Positions 9,195 to 18,625 are shown, counted from the stretch's first letter. The stretch: 37,537 nt of DNA from Bacillota bacterium (GCA_023434365.1 JAEYSV010000035.1:1-37537), one strand, 5' to 3'. A program made the numbers and translations. The notes: generated from the letters alone by a model not told the origin.

Positions 9195-9231
9195 CGAAGG
9201 GCTGATTAGATCACTACTAATTAGCCCTTCG
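9195..9231. terminator. Bidirectional terminator between chitinase and oxidoreductase genes
   Basis: CGAAGGGCTGATTAG (9195-9209) pairs with CTAATTAGCCCTTCG (9217-9231), 15 pairs with one G-T. On the minus strand it is followed by six T, so it is strongest for the oxidoreductase gene ending at 9283; it also lies just past the chitinase stop. Confidence 0.85.
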
Positions 9232-9282
9232 CTCATTTAATATACTATTCAATCCCGTGTTTCCCTGGCTCCTCTTTTCCTT

Positions 9283-11253
9283 CTACAAATGATATGCCTC
9301 TACATACCCATTCCTAACAGCCCCTTCAATACGGCCAACCTTATTTGCATCTCCTAGTACGATAACTTTATTAAACGTTTCTTCCAGTTCCTCAATCAAC
9401 TCCGTATTCGAACTAATTCCAAGAGAAATGACTACATAGTCAAATTCAAACACTTTTTCTTCCACGGTATCTGTGGTTTCTACGACCACCTGTGTGCCCT
9501 CAAGTTTTACTAGTTTATGCTTTGGATACATTGTAATATCATAAGAGGATACTCGCCCTAAGATATCTATTAGATTTTGAAAGAAGATATCCGGACCGAT
9601 TTCATCTGCCATCTCAAAAATAGACACCTGATTCTTCTGTGCTCCAAGTAATTCGGCTGTTTCAAGGCCGGTTAACCCTGATCCTATTACCGCTACCTTT
9701 TGATTCATTATCTTTATTTTCCCGTCTAACACATCAATTGCTGTAAATACATTTTCTCCATCGATACCTTCAATCGATTCTGGTCTAATCGAATTTGCTC
9801 CTTGAGCTACGAATATAGCATACGGCTGTAGCTCTTTGATATCTTCTATCGTAGGCGCATGATTTAACCTGATCTCTACTCCCAGTTCCTGCAGCTGAGA
9901 CAACTGATAATCGATTAACCAATGTAGTTTTTCTTTTTTCGGTGGCCTGGAGCCAAACACAATCTGTCCACCCACTTTGTCACTTTTCTCAAATACGATT
10001 GGTTTAAACTCTCTCTTTGCCAAAATTCTGGCCGCTTCCATTCCCGCAGGTCCTGCACCGATAATGACAACTACTCTTTGTCCTCCATCCTGAACTAACT
10101 CTTCGTCTGAAAACTTAGTTTCGTGGCAGGCTTTGGCGTTAATTGCACATCCCATGGAAACATCGGAAGTATCCGCCACCATTAATGATTCCATACAATA
10201 AAGGCAAGAGATACATTTTCTAAGATCACGTTCTCTTCCTTCTTTTACCTTAAGCGCCCATTTTGCATCTGCCAAAAATAATCTTGCCGAACCAATAAAG
10301 TCCACCTTATTTTCCGCTAATGCTTGTTCCGCAATATGTGGTTCTCGAATTAACGCAGCTCCAATCACCGGAATCTTTACGGCTTCTTTGATGGTTGCCG
10401 GTACATACAGTTTCCATCCCTGGTCAAACCCCACCGGTTCCCATGCAGTATTCATTGTTTCATAAATCCCCACGCTGACATTAAGTGCATGTACTCCCAT
10501 CTCTTCCAAATGTTTCGCAATCTGCACTCCATCTAATAGATGTAAGCCTTCCTCTGGTTTCCCGGCATACTCCATAAATTCATCCGCGGAAAACCGGACC
10601 AGAAGTGGGTAATCGCCACATTCCTTCTTAATCCCTCGAATGATTTCACCTAAAAATCTCATTCGATTCTTGAAACTTCCACCATAATCATCGGTTCTTT
10701 TATTTGTATACGGACTTAAGAATTGTCCAATTAGGTATCCATGCGCACCATGTAATTCGACAGCATCAATTCCAGCTTCCTTTAGTCGTCTTGCACCTTG
10801 AACAAAATGATCAATCATCTCATGAATCTCTTCTAAAGACATTTCATGTGTCGGCTGATGAACACATTGGCATTCGCTTACACTTGGAGCCTTCATCGTT
10901 GTATTTCCATTAATGGCAGCAATCCCCTGCCTTCCTGGATGATAGAGCTGCACCGCGATAAGCGCGCCATTTTGATGAATAGCCTCTGCTAATTCTTGTA
11001 ACCCTTTGATATATCTATCATCATCAATCGCCAGTTGCCTCAGGTTTCCTTTCCCCGTTGCAAAATCGACACAAGCGCATTCCGTTATGATTAGCCCAAC
11101 TTCTCCCTTGGCTCTTTCTGCATAGAATGCAATATCTTCTTTTGAAACAGTCCCGTCTTCATTCGCTAGATGATTGCCCATCGCCGTCATGACAATTCGA
11201 TTTTTTATTTTTAATGAACCGATTTTTCCTGGCGTAAATAATTTCTCATACAT
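9283..11253 (-). CDS. Old-yellow-enzyme-family NADH:flavin oxidoreductase (2,4-dienoyl-CoA/enoate reductase type)
   Basis: The 656-residue enzyme has the two-part layout of the FadH/enoate-reductase/BaiCD family. Residues 1 to about 340 are an FMN-binding TIM barrel (LFTPGKIGSLKIKNRIV, ELHGAHGYLIGQFLSP, DDYGGS). A Cys cluster for a 4Fe-4S centre follows, then a FAD/NAD(P) domain with VIIGAGPAGMEAA and a second Rossmann motif VAVIGSGLTGLE. It should reduce an activated C=C bond in the cytoplasm. The Cys cluster (347, 350, 353, 369) has C-x2-C-x2-C spacing where E. coli FadH has C-x2-C-x3-C. Substrate unknown; it stands alone. Confidence 0.9.
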   Translation of the reverse strand: MYEKLFTPGKIGSLKIKNRIVMTAMGNHLANEDGTVSKEDIAFYAERAKGEVGLIITECACVDFATGKGNLRQLAIDDDRYIKGLQELAEAIHQNGALIAVQLYHPGRQGIAAINGNTTMKAPSVSECQCVHQPTHEMSLEEIHEMIDHFVQGARRLKEAGIDAVELHGAHGYLIGQFLSPYTNKRTDDYGGSFKNRMRFLGEIIRGIKKECGDYPLLVRFSADEFMEYAGKPEEGLHLLDGVQIAKHLEEMGVHALNVSVGIYETMNTAWEPVGFDQGWKLYVPATIKEAVKIPVIGAALIREPHIAEQALAENKVDFIGSARLFLADAKWALKVKEGRERDLRKCISCLYCMESLMVADTSDVSMGCAINAKACHETKFSDEELVQDGGQRVVVIIGAGPAGMEAARILAKREFKPIVFEKSDKVGGQIVFGSRPPKKEKLHWLIDYQLSQLQELGVEIRLNHAPTIEDIKELQPYAIFVAQGANSIRPESIEGIDGENVFTAIDVLDGKIKIMNQKVAVIGSGLTGLETAELLGAQKNQVSIFEMADEIGPDIFFQNLIDILGRVSSYDITMYPKHKLVKLEGTQVVVETTDTVEEKVFEFDYVVISLGISSNTELIEELEETFNKVIVLGDANKVGRIEGAVRNGYVEAYHL

Positions 11254-11403
11254 TTTATATTCCTCCGTATGCTGCTAAGTTTATCAATATCAGTATGTAC
11301 GATTCCATTGCCAGATATTATCGTTTTTCGTTCTCTATCCTTGATGCTTGATCGGCGTCCGCATCCGAAGCCAGCTATTATATTCACTTTTCATATATCT
11401 GTA

Positions 11404-11431
11404 TTGGATTCTTACCCGTTTTCTGTATAAT
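11404..11431 (+). promoter_or_regulatory. Sigma-A-type promoter of the GH2 gene
   Basis: TTGGAT (11404-11409), a 16-base spacer and TATAAT (11426-11431) lie 66 bases before the GH2 start codon. Confidence 0.6.
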
Positions 11432-11497
11432 AGATAATAGACATTATCAGCAAATTATCATCTAGACTCACATTACTTCATTCGAAAGGACAAAACC

Positions 11498-14400
11498 ATG
11501 AATACACTTAGAAATGTGGCACTTAGACGGGCTGCCTGGCACTCTAGTGCCGTGAACTATGATAATACCGCGCATCTTATCACAGATGGAATTATTGACA
11601 GTATCTTTGACAGCACCTGGATTAGTAAAGGAAATGGTGAGGAATGGGTCTATATTGACCTTGGAACAGCCTCTGACCTTACAAGCGTTATCGTGTACTG
11701 GGGTGAACAATATGCAATAGATTATTCTATTCAGACATCCCTAGATGCAATGAACTGGAACACAATAAAAAAGGAAGTTGGCAGAGCTAGTAGCCCTGTC
11801 GCTTCAGAAATCTCTGGCAACAACACAAGATATCTACGGATATTATGCAATACCTCCTCTGGTAACAATTATATGATAAAAGAGGTCGAAGTTTATGGCA
11901 CCAACGATTATACCTATCAGCTTCCTCCTATGCCAGAACCAGCTAATGATGGCATATGGCCATTAACCGATGGAAACTGGCGAGTGCAACGTGCCTCAGA
12001 GGTTGACTCAGACGGATTCACTCTTTCACTAGACAATTACGATGATTCGGATTGGTTACCCGCTTCCGTTCCGGATACTATCTTAGTTTCCTACCTAAAA
12101 GCAGGTGCTATTCCCAATCCCAATTATGATGATTGGCAAAATCAAGTCTCAGATAGTTTCTTTACTGCAGATTTCTGGTACCGTAATCATTTTCCTATTC
12201 CTTCCTCTAAGAAAGGACAGGAGGTGATGTTAAACTTTAACGCAATCAACTGGAAAGCAGATATTTACTTTAATGGACATTTGCTGCCAAACCAGGATCC
12301 TGACAGACTCAAATCAATTGAGGGTGCCTTTATACGCGGAATGTTTAACATTACAGAGTATGTGAATTATGGTTCAGAGAATTATCTAGCGGTCTATATT
12401 TATAAAAACAATACTCCGGAGTTTGGACATATGATAAATGGTCCAAATGGTCCTAAGTTCAGCAATAGCATTGAAGCAGGAGAGAAAATTATGGTGTCAA
12501 CCCAAGGTCTTGCAGAAGGTCCATGGAATAACGGTGGCCGGCTTGGTCTTGATAACCCAACCTTCCATGCTGCCATTGGATGGGATTGGTTGCCAACAAT
12601 AAGAGGGCGCGACATCGGTATTTATAATGATGTTTATCTCAGCTTTCATCAAGGTGTTGAACTTAAAGATCCTTGGGTGGAAACTCATCTTAATATCACA
12701 GAAACAAGCGGCAACTTGACTGCAGTCAATCTGGCCAAGGAGGCAGCTGTTGATAAAAGTGAATGGACGAAGGATGCGTTGGTTGGCAGTTCATTCACCA
12801 TTGATCTAGGCGCAGATACCCCGGTGGGTAGTGTAACAATTAATTGGGATGAAGTACCCGATACTGCTGCATATGAGTCGCAAAATGCCAAAAAATTTAG
12901 ATTAGAGTCCTCCATAGATGGTGTTGTCTGGAATAATTTTGACGCTTATCCAGGCAGTACTGTCGAACATAAACTGCTTGGGAAGATAAATATTGAAGCT
13001 ACAGCAGGCACAGATGAATTCGACGGCTTCAATGACTCCAATACAATCAATGGACCTCATACAACCCTTCATCTTGACTTGCGATCGAAAGACTGGGGAG
13101 TTCATCACATTCCAGTTCATGAATCAGTTCCTATCCGGTATTTACGATTTACCGTTACTGAACTAATGAAAAGCATCAATTCAAGTCATGGAGTATTACC
13201 TCCAAAAATTAAGGACTTTTTAGTTTATGCAGCGTCTGCAGAAGAAGTTGGACAAAGTATGATACGAACCTATCATCTAGATGACTCTAAAGCAGAGCTG
13301 ACCTTTCGGACGGAAGTATGCAACCACCGCAGTACTCCTATAAAAGCTACAATCAATGGTCTTATCACTCCGGGAAACCTTGCTTTCTCAAAAACAATAA
13401 CTATTACTGCAGGGACCACTCAAACAATTGAAATACCAGACATTACGCTTCATCAACCAAACCTCTGGTGGCCTAACACCTATGGTGACCCATTTCTCTA
13501 TACGGCTAATGTTCAGATTGTGGTAGAGGATATAATAACAGACAGAAAGCAGTTTCGTTTCGGAGTTCGAGAATTCACTTATCCAATTGACGGTAATCGT
13601 CTGACTTTGTATTGTAACGGACTTCGTATTGTTGCAAAGGGCGGCAACTGGGGAATGGATGATGGTCTAAAGCTTGACAGAACCGAAGACTATTATAATA
13701 AGGCGCGCTTAACGGCAGAAGAAAATCTGGTAATGATTCGCAACTGGGTCGGTCAAACCAATAACAAAGCGTTTTATGATGCCTGTGATGAGTATGGTCT
13801 TTTAATCTGGGATGACTTCTGGCTGGCTAATCCAGCAGATGGACCTGATCCAGCTGATGAAGATATGTTTTTGCAGAATGTGGTGGATAAAATCAAGCAA
13901 TATCGTTCTCATGCATCACTGGCTCTCTATTGTGGTAGAAACGAAGCTATGCCACCGGAATCACTAGATACTCGAATGAAGGAACTGACTGAAAAGTACG
14001 ACGGTACCCGTTACTATATTCCTAATTCCGCAGGAGCTCCCGTTGGTAGTGGTGGTGGATATTCCCTGCGAGATCCTATTCAATATTTTAATGATGTACC
14101 TGCGGTAACGCTCCGTAGCGAAATGGGTATACCAAATGTTCCGGAATATGAAAGTATCCAAAAATTCTTAAGCGAGAAAAACCAATGGCCAATCAGCGAA
14201 GCATGGGCACTTCATGATTTTACTTTTTATATGAATGGACCTGCCAATACCTACATTGAAGCATTAACCTCTTACCAGGCACTTGACATTAATATTGTGA
14301 AAAATCCTAGACAAAAGTGGGGACCATCCCCGGCACTAACCGCCCATGATAATCCGGAATTCCTTGCTTACAAGGATAGTATTTATACGATGGTCAATGC

Positions 14401-15244
14401 TCTTGCAAAAGAACTATCTCTTAAGGAATTCACACGTATTGCACAGATGATTAACTTCGAACATCATCGCGCTCTTTTTGAAGGGTTAAGCGTACAACGC
14501 TCTAATGGTGCCTTGATGTGGATGAGTCAGTCTTCTTTCCCTTCCTTCATGTGGCAGACGTATGATTATTTTCTAGCAACAAATGCGGGATACTTTGGGG
14601 TAAAGGCAGGCAATCAGCCAACCCACGCGGTCATTGATCCTCGCACCAACGAAATTGTATTGGCGAATGCAACATCTCACTCCTATACGAATGTAGTTAC
14701 GACCTACCAACTCTATGATTTATCTGGCACGGAAGTATTAACTAAGTCATATACCACTGAAACTTTAGGCCCAGATTCCTATGGTCTGATATTAGATAAT
14801 GCTGATTATAGTGCCTCCACAACAGATATCATTTTTATCCGATTAACTGTAGCTGATTCCTCCAATAAAGTTCTTGGAGAGAATCTGTATTGGTATAACC
14901 GGTCAGAGTACATGAATTACCAGGCACTAAATGACCTTGCAACGGTAAAACTTACAGCCTCTGTAGAACAAATAGGCAAATTACCTAATGGTAATGAGCA
15001 ATTTAGTGTAATGCTAAAGAATGAATCCTCCTCTCCTGCTCTCTTAGCACGGGTAAGAGTAGTTGACAACACTACTAGTGAGGATGTTCTTCCTACTTTT
15101 TATGATAATAACTATGTCTCATTGATGCCAAATGACACAAAGATCATAACTGTGGATTTCCATCCACGTTATTTAAAAGGACATTCTCCCGCATTTTATT
15201 TGAGTGGTTGGAATATTACTGAAGATGTAATTTATCCTTTTTAG
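11498..15244 (+). CDS. Large GH2 glycosidase with two F5/8C modules (exo-beta-glucosaminidase/mannosidase-like)
   Basis: This 1248-residue protein starts with an F5/8 type C (CBM32-like) module (about 1-135). A GH2 sugar-binding sandwich follows. A second discoidin-like module is inserted at about 405-580, then a GH2 immunoglobulin-like domain, the TIM barrel and C-terminal beta domains. Probable catalytic residues are acid/base Glu816 in CGRNEA and nucleophile Glu875 in RSEMGIP. The layout resembles GH2 exo-beta-D-glucosaminidases and mannosidases, and the nearby chitinase makes chito-oligosaccharide use plausible. There is no signal peptide: the ATG has AAAGGA upstream and is followed at once by the F5/8C domain. 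The exact substrate is uncertain. Confidence 0.85.
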   Translation: MNTLRNVALRRAAWHSSAVNYDNTAHLITDGIIDSIFDSTWISKGNGEEWVYIDLGTASDLTSVIVYWGEQYAIDYSIQTSLDAMNWNTIKKEVGRASSPVASEISGNNTRYLRILCNTSSGNNYMIKEVEVYGTNDYTYQLPPMPEPANDGIWPLTDGNWRVQRASEVDSDGFTLSLDNYDDSDWLPASVPDTILVSYLKAGAIPNPNYDDWQNQVSDSFFTADFWYRNHFPIPSSKKGQEVMLNFNAINWKADIYFNGHLLPNQDPDRLKSIEGAFIRGMFNITEYVNYGSENYLAVYIYKNNTPEFGHMINGPNGPKFSNSIEAGEKIMVSTQGLAEGPWNNGGRLGLDNPTFHAAIGWDWLPTIRGRDIGIYNDVYLSFHQGVELKDPWVETHLNITETSGNLTAVNLAKEAAVDKSEWTKDALVGSSFTIDLGADTPVGSVTINWDEVPDTAAYESQNAKKFRLESSIDGVVWNNFDAYPGSTVEHKLLGKINIEATAGTDEFDGFNDSNTINGPHTTLHLDLRSKDWGVHHIPVHESVPIRYLRFTVTELMKSINSSHGVLPPKIKDFLVYAASAEEVGQSMIRTYHLDDSKAELTFRTEVCNHRSTPIKATINGLITPGNLAFSKTITITAGTTQTIEIPDITLHQPNLWWPNTYGDPFLYTANVQIVVEDIITDRKQFRFGVREFTYPIDGNRLTLYCNGLRIVAKGGNWGMDDGLKLDRTEDYYNKARLTAEENLVMIRNWVGQTNNKAFYDACDEYGLLIWDDFWLANPADGPDPADEDMFLQNVVDKIKQYRSHASLALYCGRNEAMPPESLDTRMKELTEKYDGTRYYIPNSAGAPVGSGGGYSLRDPIQYFNDVPAVTLRSEMGIPNVPEYESIQKFLSEKNQWPISEAWALHDFTFYMNGPANTYIEALTSYQALDINIVKNPRQKWGPSPALTAHDNPEFLAYKDSIYTMVNALAKELSLKEFTRIAQMINFEHHRALFEGLSVQRSNGALMWMSQSSFPSFMWQTYDYFLATNAGYFGVKAGNQPTHAVIDPRTNEIVLANATSHSYTNVVTTYQLYDLSGTEVLTKSYTTETLGPDSYGLILDNADYSASTTDIIFIRLTVADSSNKVLGENLYWYNRSEYMNYQALNDLATVKLTASVEQIGKLPNGNEQFSVMLKNESSSPALLARVRVVDNTTSEDVLPTFYDNNYVSLMPNDTKIITVDFHPRYLKGHSPAFYLSGWNITEDVIYPF

Positions 15245-15368
15245 ATGCTAATAGTGCAATAGATATCACTAGCAAAACTAACACTAGACCCAATTCTACA
15301 TTATTTGCTATAATAAGAATATCTTATACTCTAACAGAGAAAAACATTTACTACGAGGAGGTATCTTT

Positions 15369-15758
15369 ATGTACGAAATGAAACCTGAATTTTATATTGG
15401 TGTTGAGAGCATTGACAACGAACACAAGAGATTATTTGAGATTACTGATGAAATCTATCAACTAATGATGGATCCATATACGCCAGATAAGTACGACAAT
15501 ATCCTATCTGTGCTAGAGCAATTAAAAGAATACACTCGACTTCACTTTGAGAATGAAGAAAAGTATATGGAAAGCATTGCATACAAATATATGTTTAGTC
15601 AGAAAGTAGACCATGCCGCTTTCATTGAGAAATTAGAAAATATTGATCTGGATGAAATCGATACAGACCAGGACAAAGCCATTTTTAATCTACTTAATTT
15701 CCTGAATGACTGGTTAGTGACTCATATTCTTGAAAAGGATTTATTAATTGTTCAATAA
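15369..15758 (+). CDS. Bacteriohemerythrin with one substituted iron ligand
   Basis: The 129-residue single-domain hemerythrin should carry a non-haem di-iron centre for O2 binding or sensing in the cytoplasm. The ligand pattern is visible: His19 (DNEHKRLFE), His59 and Glu63 (HFENEEKYM), His82 (VDHAAF), and the C-terminal H-x4-D in THILEKD. The family normally has HKxEH at the fourth ligand pair; here the segment is QKVDH, so one His is Gln78. The ATG follows GAGGAGGTATCTTT. It is a lone gene; the flavodiiron/DUF438-hemerythrin cluster lies 4 kb away. Confidence 0.88.
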   Translation: MYEMKPEFYIGVESIDNEHKRLFEITDEIYQLMMDPYTPDKYDNILSVLEQLKEYTRLHFENEEKYMESIAYKYMFSQKVDHAAFIEKLENIDLDEIDTDQDKAIFNLLNFLNDWLVTHILEKDLLIVQ

Positions 15759-15876
15759 TAAGTAGTCTATTTGCTATGAAATAGCGTAATCGCACTATAG
15801 AGTGCTTAAAATTCAAAAAATGCATAGACTAATATTTACGAATTACTACGTATCGAGACTAAAAGGAGCGACTAAC

Positions 15877-16716
15877 ATGAAAAGAGTGGTAGTAACGGGT
15901 GGAACCGGAAAAACAGGAAGATGGGTTGTCAAAGAATTTATCGAACAAGGCTATGAAGTAGTCAATGTGGATATTAATATAACTCCAGATGAAGTGGGAA
16001 TCCCGGTAAAAGTGGATTTAACGAATCTTGGGCAAGTATTTAATGTTCTAACTGGTGCTGATGCGGTGGTTCATATTGCCGCAATTCCGAGACCAAGAGG
16101 ATATACTAGTCAAGTTGTGTTTCAAAACAATGTCATAGCAACTTATAATATTCTTGAAGCAGCCGCAGGACTTGGAATCAAGAAAGTGGTACTAGCCTCC
16201 AGTGAATCCGTTTATGGTTTAGCTTATGGCGGACCTAGCTATGTGCCTATGGATGAAGAACATCCACTGACACCAATTGATAGCTATGCGCTATCCAAAA
16301 TAGTCAATGAACAAACCGCAGAAGTGTTCCATCGTAAAACAGGAATGCAGATTGTTTCTATGCGAATCGGCAATGTTATGGAACCGGAAGACTATAATCG
16401 TTTCCCAACCTTTCTTTATGAACCAGAAAAGAGAAAGAATATCGTTTGGAGTTACATTGATGCAAGAGATGTTGCCTCAGCTTGCCGACTTGCTATAGAA
16501 AAAGACGGCTTGGGTAATATTATCATGAATATTGCAGCAGATGATACGAGCATGGATTTAACTAGCAAAGAACTAATGAAGGCAAGTTATCCTCAGGTTA
16601 CTGATTTTAGGGATTCTATTGAAGGATTTGTTACATTACTTAGTAATAAAAGAGCCAAAGAGTTATTAAACTGGCAACCGAAATACTCCTGGAGAGACTA
16701 TGTAACTTTACTTTAA
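15877..16716 (+). CDS. NAD-dependent epimerase/dehydratase family protein (extended SDR)
   Basis: The 279-residue Rossmann-fold enzyme has the glycine motif VTGGTGKTGRW at the N-terminus, the Asp in VVNVDI that suggests NAD preference, LASSESVYG, and the catalytic SYALSK (Tyr-x3-Lys). It belongs to the extended SDR family, which acts on nucleotide sugars, uronates or related substrates; which one cannot be told. The frame is open back to 15802, but AAGGAG precedes the ATG at 15877 and the extra 25 residues do not fit the family, so the later start is chosen. Confidence 0.85.
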   Translation: MKRVVVTGGTGKTGRWVVKEFIEQGYEVVNVDINITPDEVGIPVKVDLTNLGQVFNVLTGADAVVHIAAIPRPRGYTSQVVFQNNVIATYNILEAAAGLGIKKVVLASSESVYGLAYGGPSYVPMDEEHPLTPIDSYALSKIVNEQTAEVFHRKTGMQIVSMRIGNVMEPEDYNRFPTFLYEPEKRKNIVWSYIDARDVASACRLAIEKDGLGNIIMNIAADDTSMDLTSKELMKASYPQVTDFRDSIEGFVTLLSNKRAKELLNWQPKYSWRDYVTLL

Positions 16717-16731
16717 TAATACTATCAAAAA

Positions 16732-16784
16732 CGCCACCTACTTCTTTAAGTTGTATTTATACTTTTAGAATGGTGGCGATTTTT
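16732..16784. terminator. Bidirectional terminator
   Basis: CGCCACC (16732-16738) pairs with GGTGGCG (16772-16778), followed by ATTTTTT on the plus strand and by a T run on the minus strand. It serves the epimerase-like gene and the LysM pseudogene that ends at 16795. The loop is long (33 bases). Confidence 0.65.
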
Positions 16785-16794
16785 TATATAGTTA

Positions 16795-17684
16795 TCATTT
16801 TTCCGGTAATAGTTTTATTATATGAAATGTTGAGTTAATAACAAGCCACCTATTCCATTCTCCTCCTCCATATTATACGTATCAATTGTAATAAAAATAG
16901 GAATTTTCTCTTTGGCAAGGTGGGATGCTATACGTTTTAAATAATCTACATAAAGTTTCTGGTTTGTCTCATTTATTAAAGTGAATGAAATGTTTATTCC
17001 GTAATACCCTTTCTCCTTTAATATTTTAATTATGTTTTGTGCTTGATGATCTTGAGCCTCAGGGCTAATTAATATCTCATATGCTATCTCTGGATGTCTT
17101 TCTCCTCTCAAATCTGTGCTTCCAATAAACAAAATTGGCTGGACTCCAAAATCCTTTGCAATTGCTATTATCTCGGAATCATCATAGCTTGACTCAATTT
17201 CTCCTTTTCTTAGCATTCTATAATTCATAATTGAAAGATAAGTTAAGTACGGCAATGTCTTATTTAAAACATCCTTCCCAATAAACGGAAAAGCATAAGC
17301 ATTAGTTCTAGTCTCCGCTTTTTGATCATAACTAATTACGAGCTCTTCTCCAACTGTTAGGTACTCTTTATTCCAAAGATAAGGGTTGTTTCTATATAAC
17401 TGCATTAGCGGAACATGATACTGTTTTGCTATGTTAAGTAAAGAATCACCCTCTTCTACTATATGTGTTTGTTTAGGGAAGGTAATTACAAAGGTATCGC
17501 CTTCAACTAAAGTGTCTGGGTGTGAAATCATATTCTCTTCTATTAATCTCGTTACAGACATATTAAATTTATTTGCAATTGACGTAATTGTATCCCCTTC
17601 TTGTACTATATAAACAACCATACTGTTATTAAATGCCCCTACTTTTTTATTAATATATGAATCGCTGTTTGAATGTATTACCAT
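16795..17684 (-). pseudogene. LysM-GH18-like protein, internally deleted and frameshifted
   Basis: The open frame (288 codons, stop at 16818) matches the intact 436-residue paralogue at 23267-24577 through two LysM domains (about 24-70 and 73-120) and the first half of the GH18-like domain, as far as FITID (about residue 268). It then diverges and stops. In the next frame the DNA continues as WLVINSTFHIIKLLPEK and stops at 16795; this aligns with the paralogue's last 17 residues, WIMFNSIYRIIKLLPEE. About 165 codons are therefore missing and the junction is out of frame. The GH18 motif is degenerate (Ser233, Thr235). The start is uncertain: the ATG at 17684 has no good ribosome site, and a second ATG lies 21 codons in. 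Confidence 0.85.
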
Positions 17685-17773
17685 CTGACCACTACATTAC
17701 CTTGGTTAATGCCAATTTTATGTGCAATGTAAAAATTATTTTTATAGCCTTTTTTAGTCTATAGAACTAGTAA

Positions 17774-17807
17774 GGCGAGTATAGATCTAACATGATCCAC
17801 ACTCGCC
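17774..17807. terminator. Hairpin after the spore-coat genes
   Basis: GGCGAGT (17774-17780) pairs with ACTCGCC (17801-17807), with further GATC/GATC pairing inside. It is downstream of the coat gene pair on the minus strand. The better T run is on the plus-strand side, so its direction is unclear. Confidence 0.45.
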
Positions 17808-17833
17808 CTAATTTTTTCATAATATTATTAATC

Positions 17834-18241
17834 CTATATTCTTGAACTTCCTGAGCTTGCACTTCCTGAACTTAGTCTGTCTAAAGCTGAACTTCCAGAG
17901 CTTGCGCTACCAGAACTTGAACTTCCTAAACTTGAACTTCCAGAGCTTGCGCTACCAGAACTTGAACTTCCGGAGCTTGAACTTCCGGAACTTGAACTCT
18001 GAAACTGAGATTTAACCTGCTGCATTTCCTGAGGATTAGCCTTAGAAGCAGCCTGATAAAATCCCTTTGACTCTGCTAGTTTATATAGATTATATTGAGA
18101 AGCTTCACAATTATTTCTAATTTGCTGCAGGGTTTGCCTTAATTGGGTATTGGAAGATTCCGATATTGCATTAGCATAAATGGTAAGACTACTTTTTTCC
18201 ATACTTAGCAAATCATTTACCATTACTTTATCTTGTAACAT
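17834..18241 (-). CDS. CotF-like spore coat protein with Ser/Gly repeat tail
   Basis: The 135-residue product has an N-terminal helical part (about 1-80, VNDLLSMEKSSLTIYANAI...) resembling the CotF spore coat family (ferritin-like helical bundle). A tail of about 55 residues made almost only of Ser, Gly and Ala follows. The tail DNA is repetitive: a stretch starting near 17889 recurs 45 bases later, near 17934. An AAGGAGG ribosome site precedes the ATG. It is the second gene of a pair, 13 bases after the first. A role on the spore surface is inferred from the family; the tail may be a flexible or cross-linked surface extension. Confidence 0.75.
   Translation of the reverse strand: MLQDKVMVNDLLSMEKSSLTIYANAISESSNTQLRQTLQQIRNNCEASQYNLYKLAESKGFYQAASKANPQEMQQVKSQFQSSSSGSSSSGSSSSGSASSGSSSLGSSSSGSASSGSSALDRLSSGSASSGSSRI
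17837..17998 (-). repeat. Ser/Gly-coding tandem repeats in the coat gene
   Basis: Degenerate 15-base units (coding SSSGS/SASSG) are arranged in a larger 45-base period; about 38 bases starting near 17889 recur almost exactly near 17934. The tract can change length by slippage without a frameshift, because the unit is a multiple of three. Confidence 0.8.
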
Positions 18242-18254
18242 ATTATTCCTCCTT

Positions 18255-18437
18255 CTATAAGAATGACATTAGTTTTTGCTTTGTATCTTGTGCTGATTGA
18301 GCCGATTGTTCAAAGAACGCTTTTACCTGAGGATCCTGAGCATCCTGAGCATAAGTCTGAAGCTTCTGATAAGTATTATCATGAGCCCCAATAAGATGAC
18401 GAAGATTTTGTAGTTCAAGTTGATTTAATTCTGACAT
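18255..18437 (-). CDS. Small CotF-like spore coat protein
   Basis: The 60-residue, Gln- and Ala-rich, fully helical protein (MSELNQLELQNLRHLIGAHD...) resembles the short partners encoded beside CotF-type coat genes in clostridia. An upstream ATG at 18455 is open, but AAGGAG within that extension lies eight bases before the ATG at 18437, which is the better start. It is the first gene of the coat pair. The coat function is inferred from the neighbour and the family pattern. Confidence 0.65.
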   Translation of the reverse strand: MSELNQLELQNLRHLIGAHDNTYQKLQTYAQDAQDPQVKAFFEQSAQSAQDTKQKLMSFL

Positions 18438-18625
18438 ATCAAATACTCCTTCCATTTATTATTCGAAGATAGTATTATTCATATCGAAAAAATTATGTAC
18501 TGAAAAACAGAAATATAGGAACCTTAAATTAGAGTACAGTCTAAAAACATTTCTGAATAAAAAAATCGCAATAAACAAAACTAACTCTATACTATAGAAT
18601 AATATTAGTTAAGGAGATACGATAT

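Noticed and set aside
15792..15805. GCACT-ATAG-AGTGC hairpin after the bacteriohemerythrin gene as a terminator
   Set aside because: Only five pairs and no T run; too weak to call.
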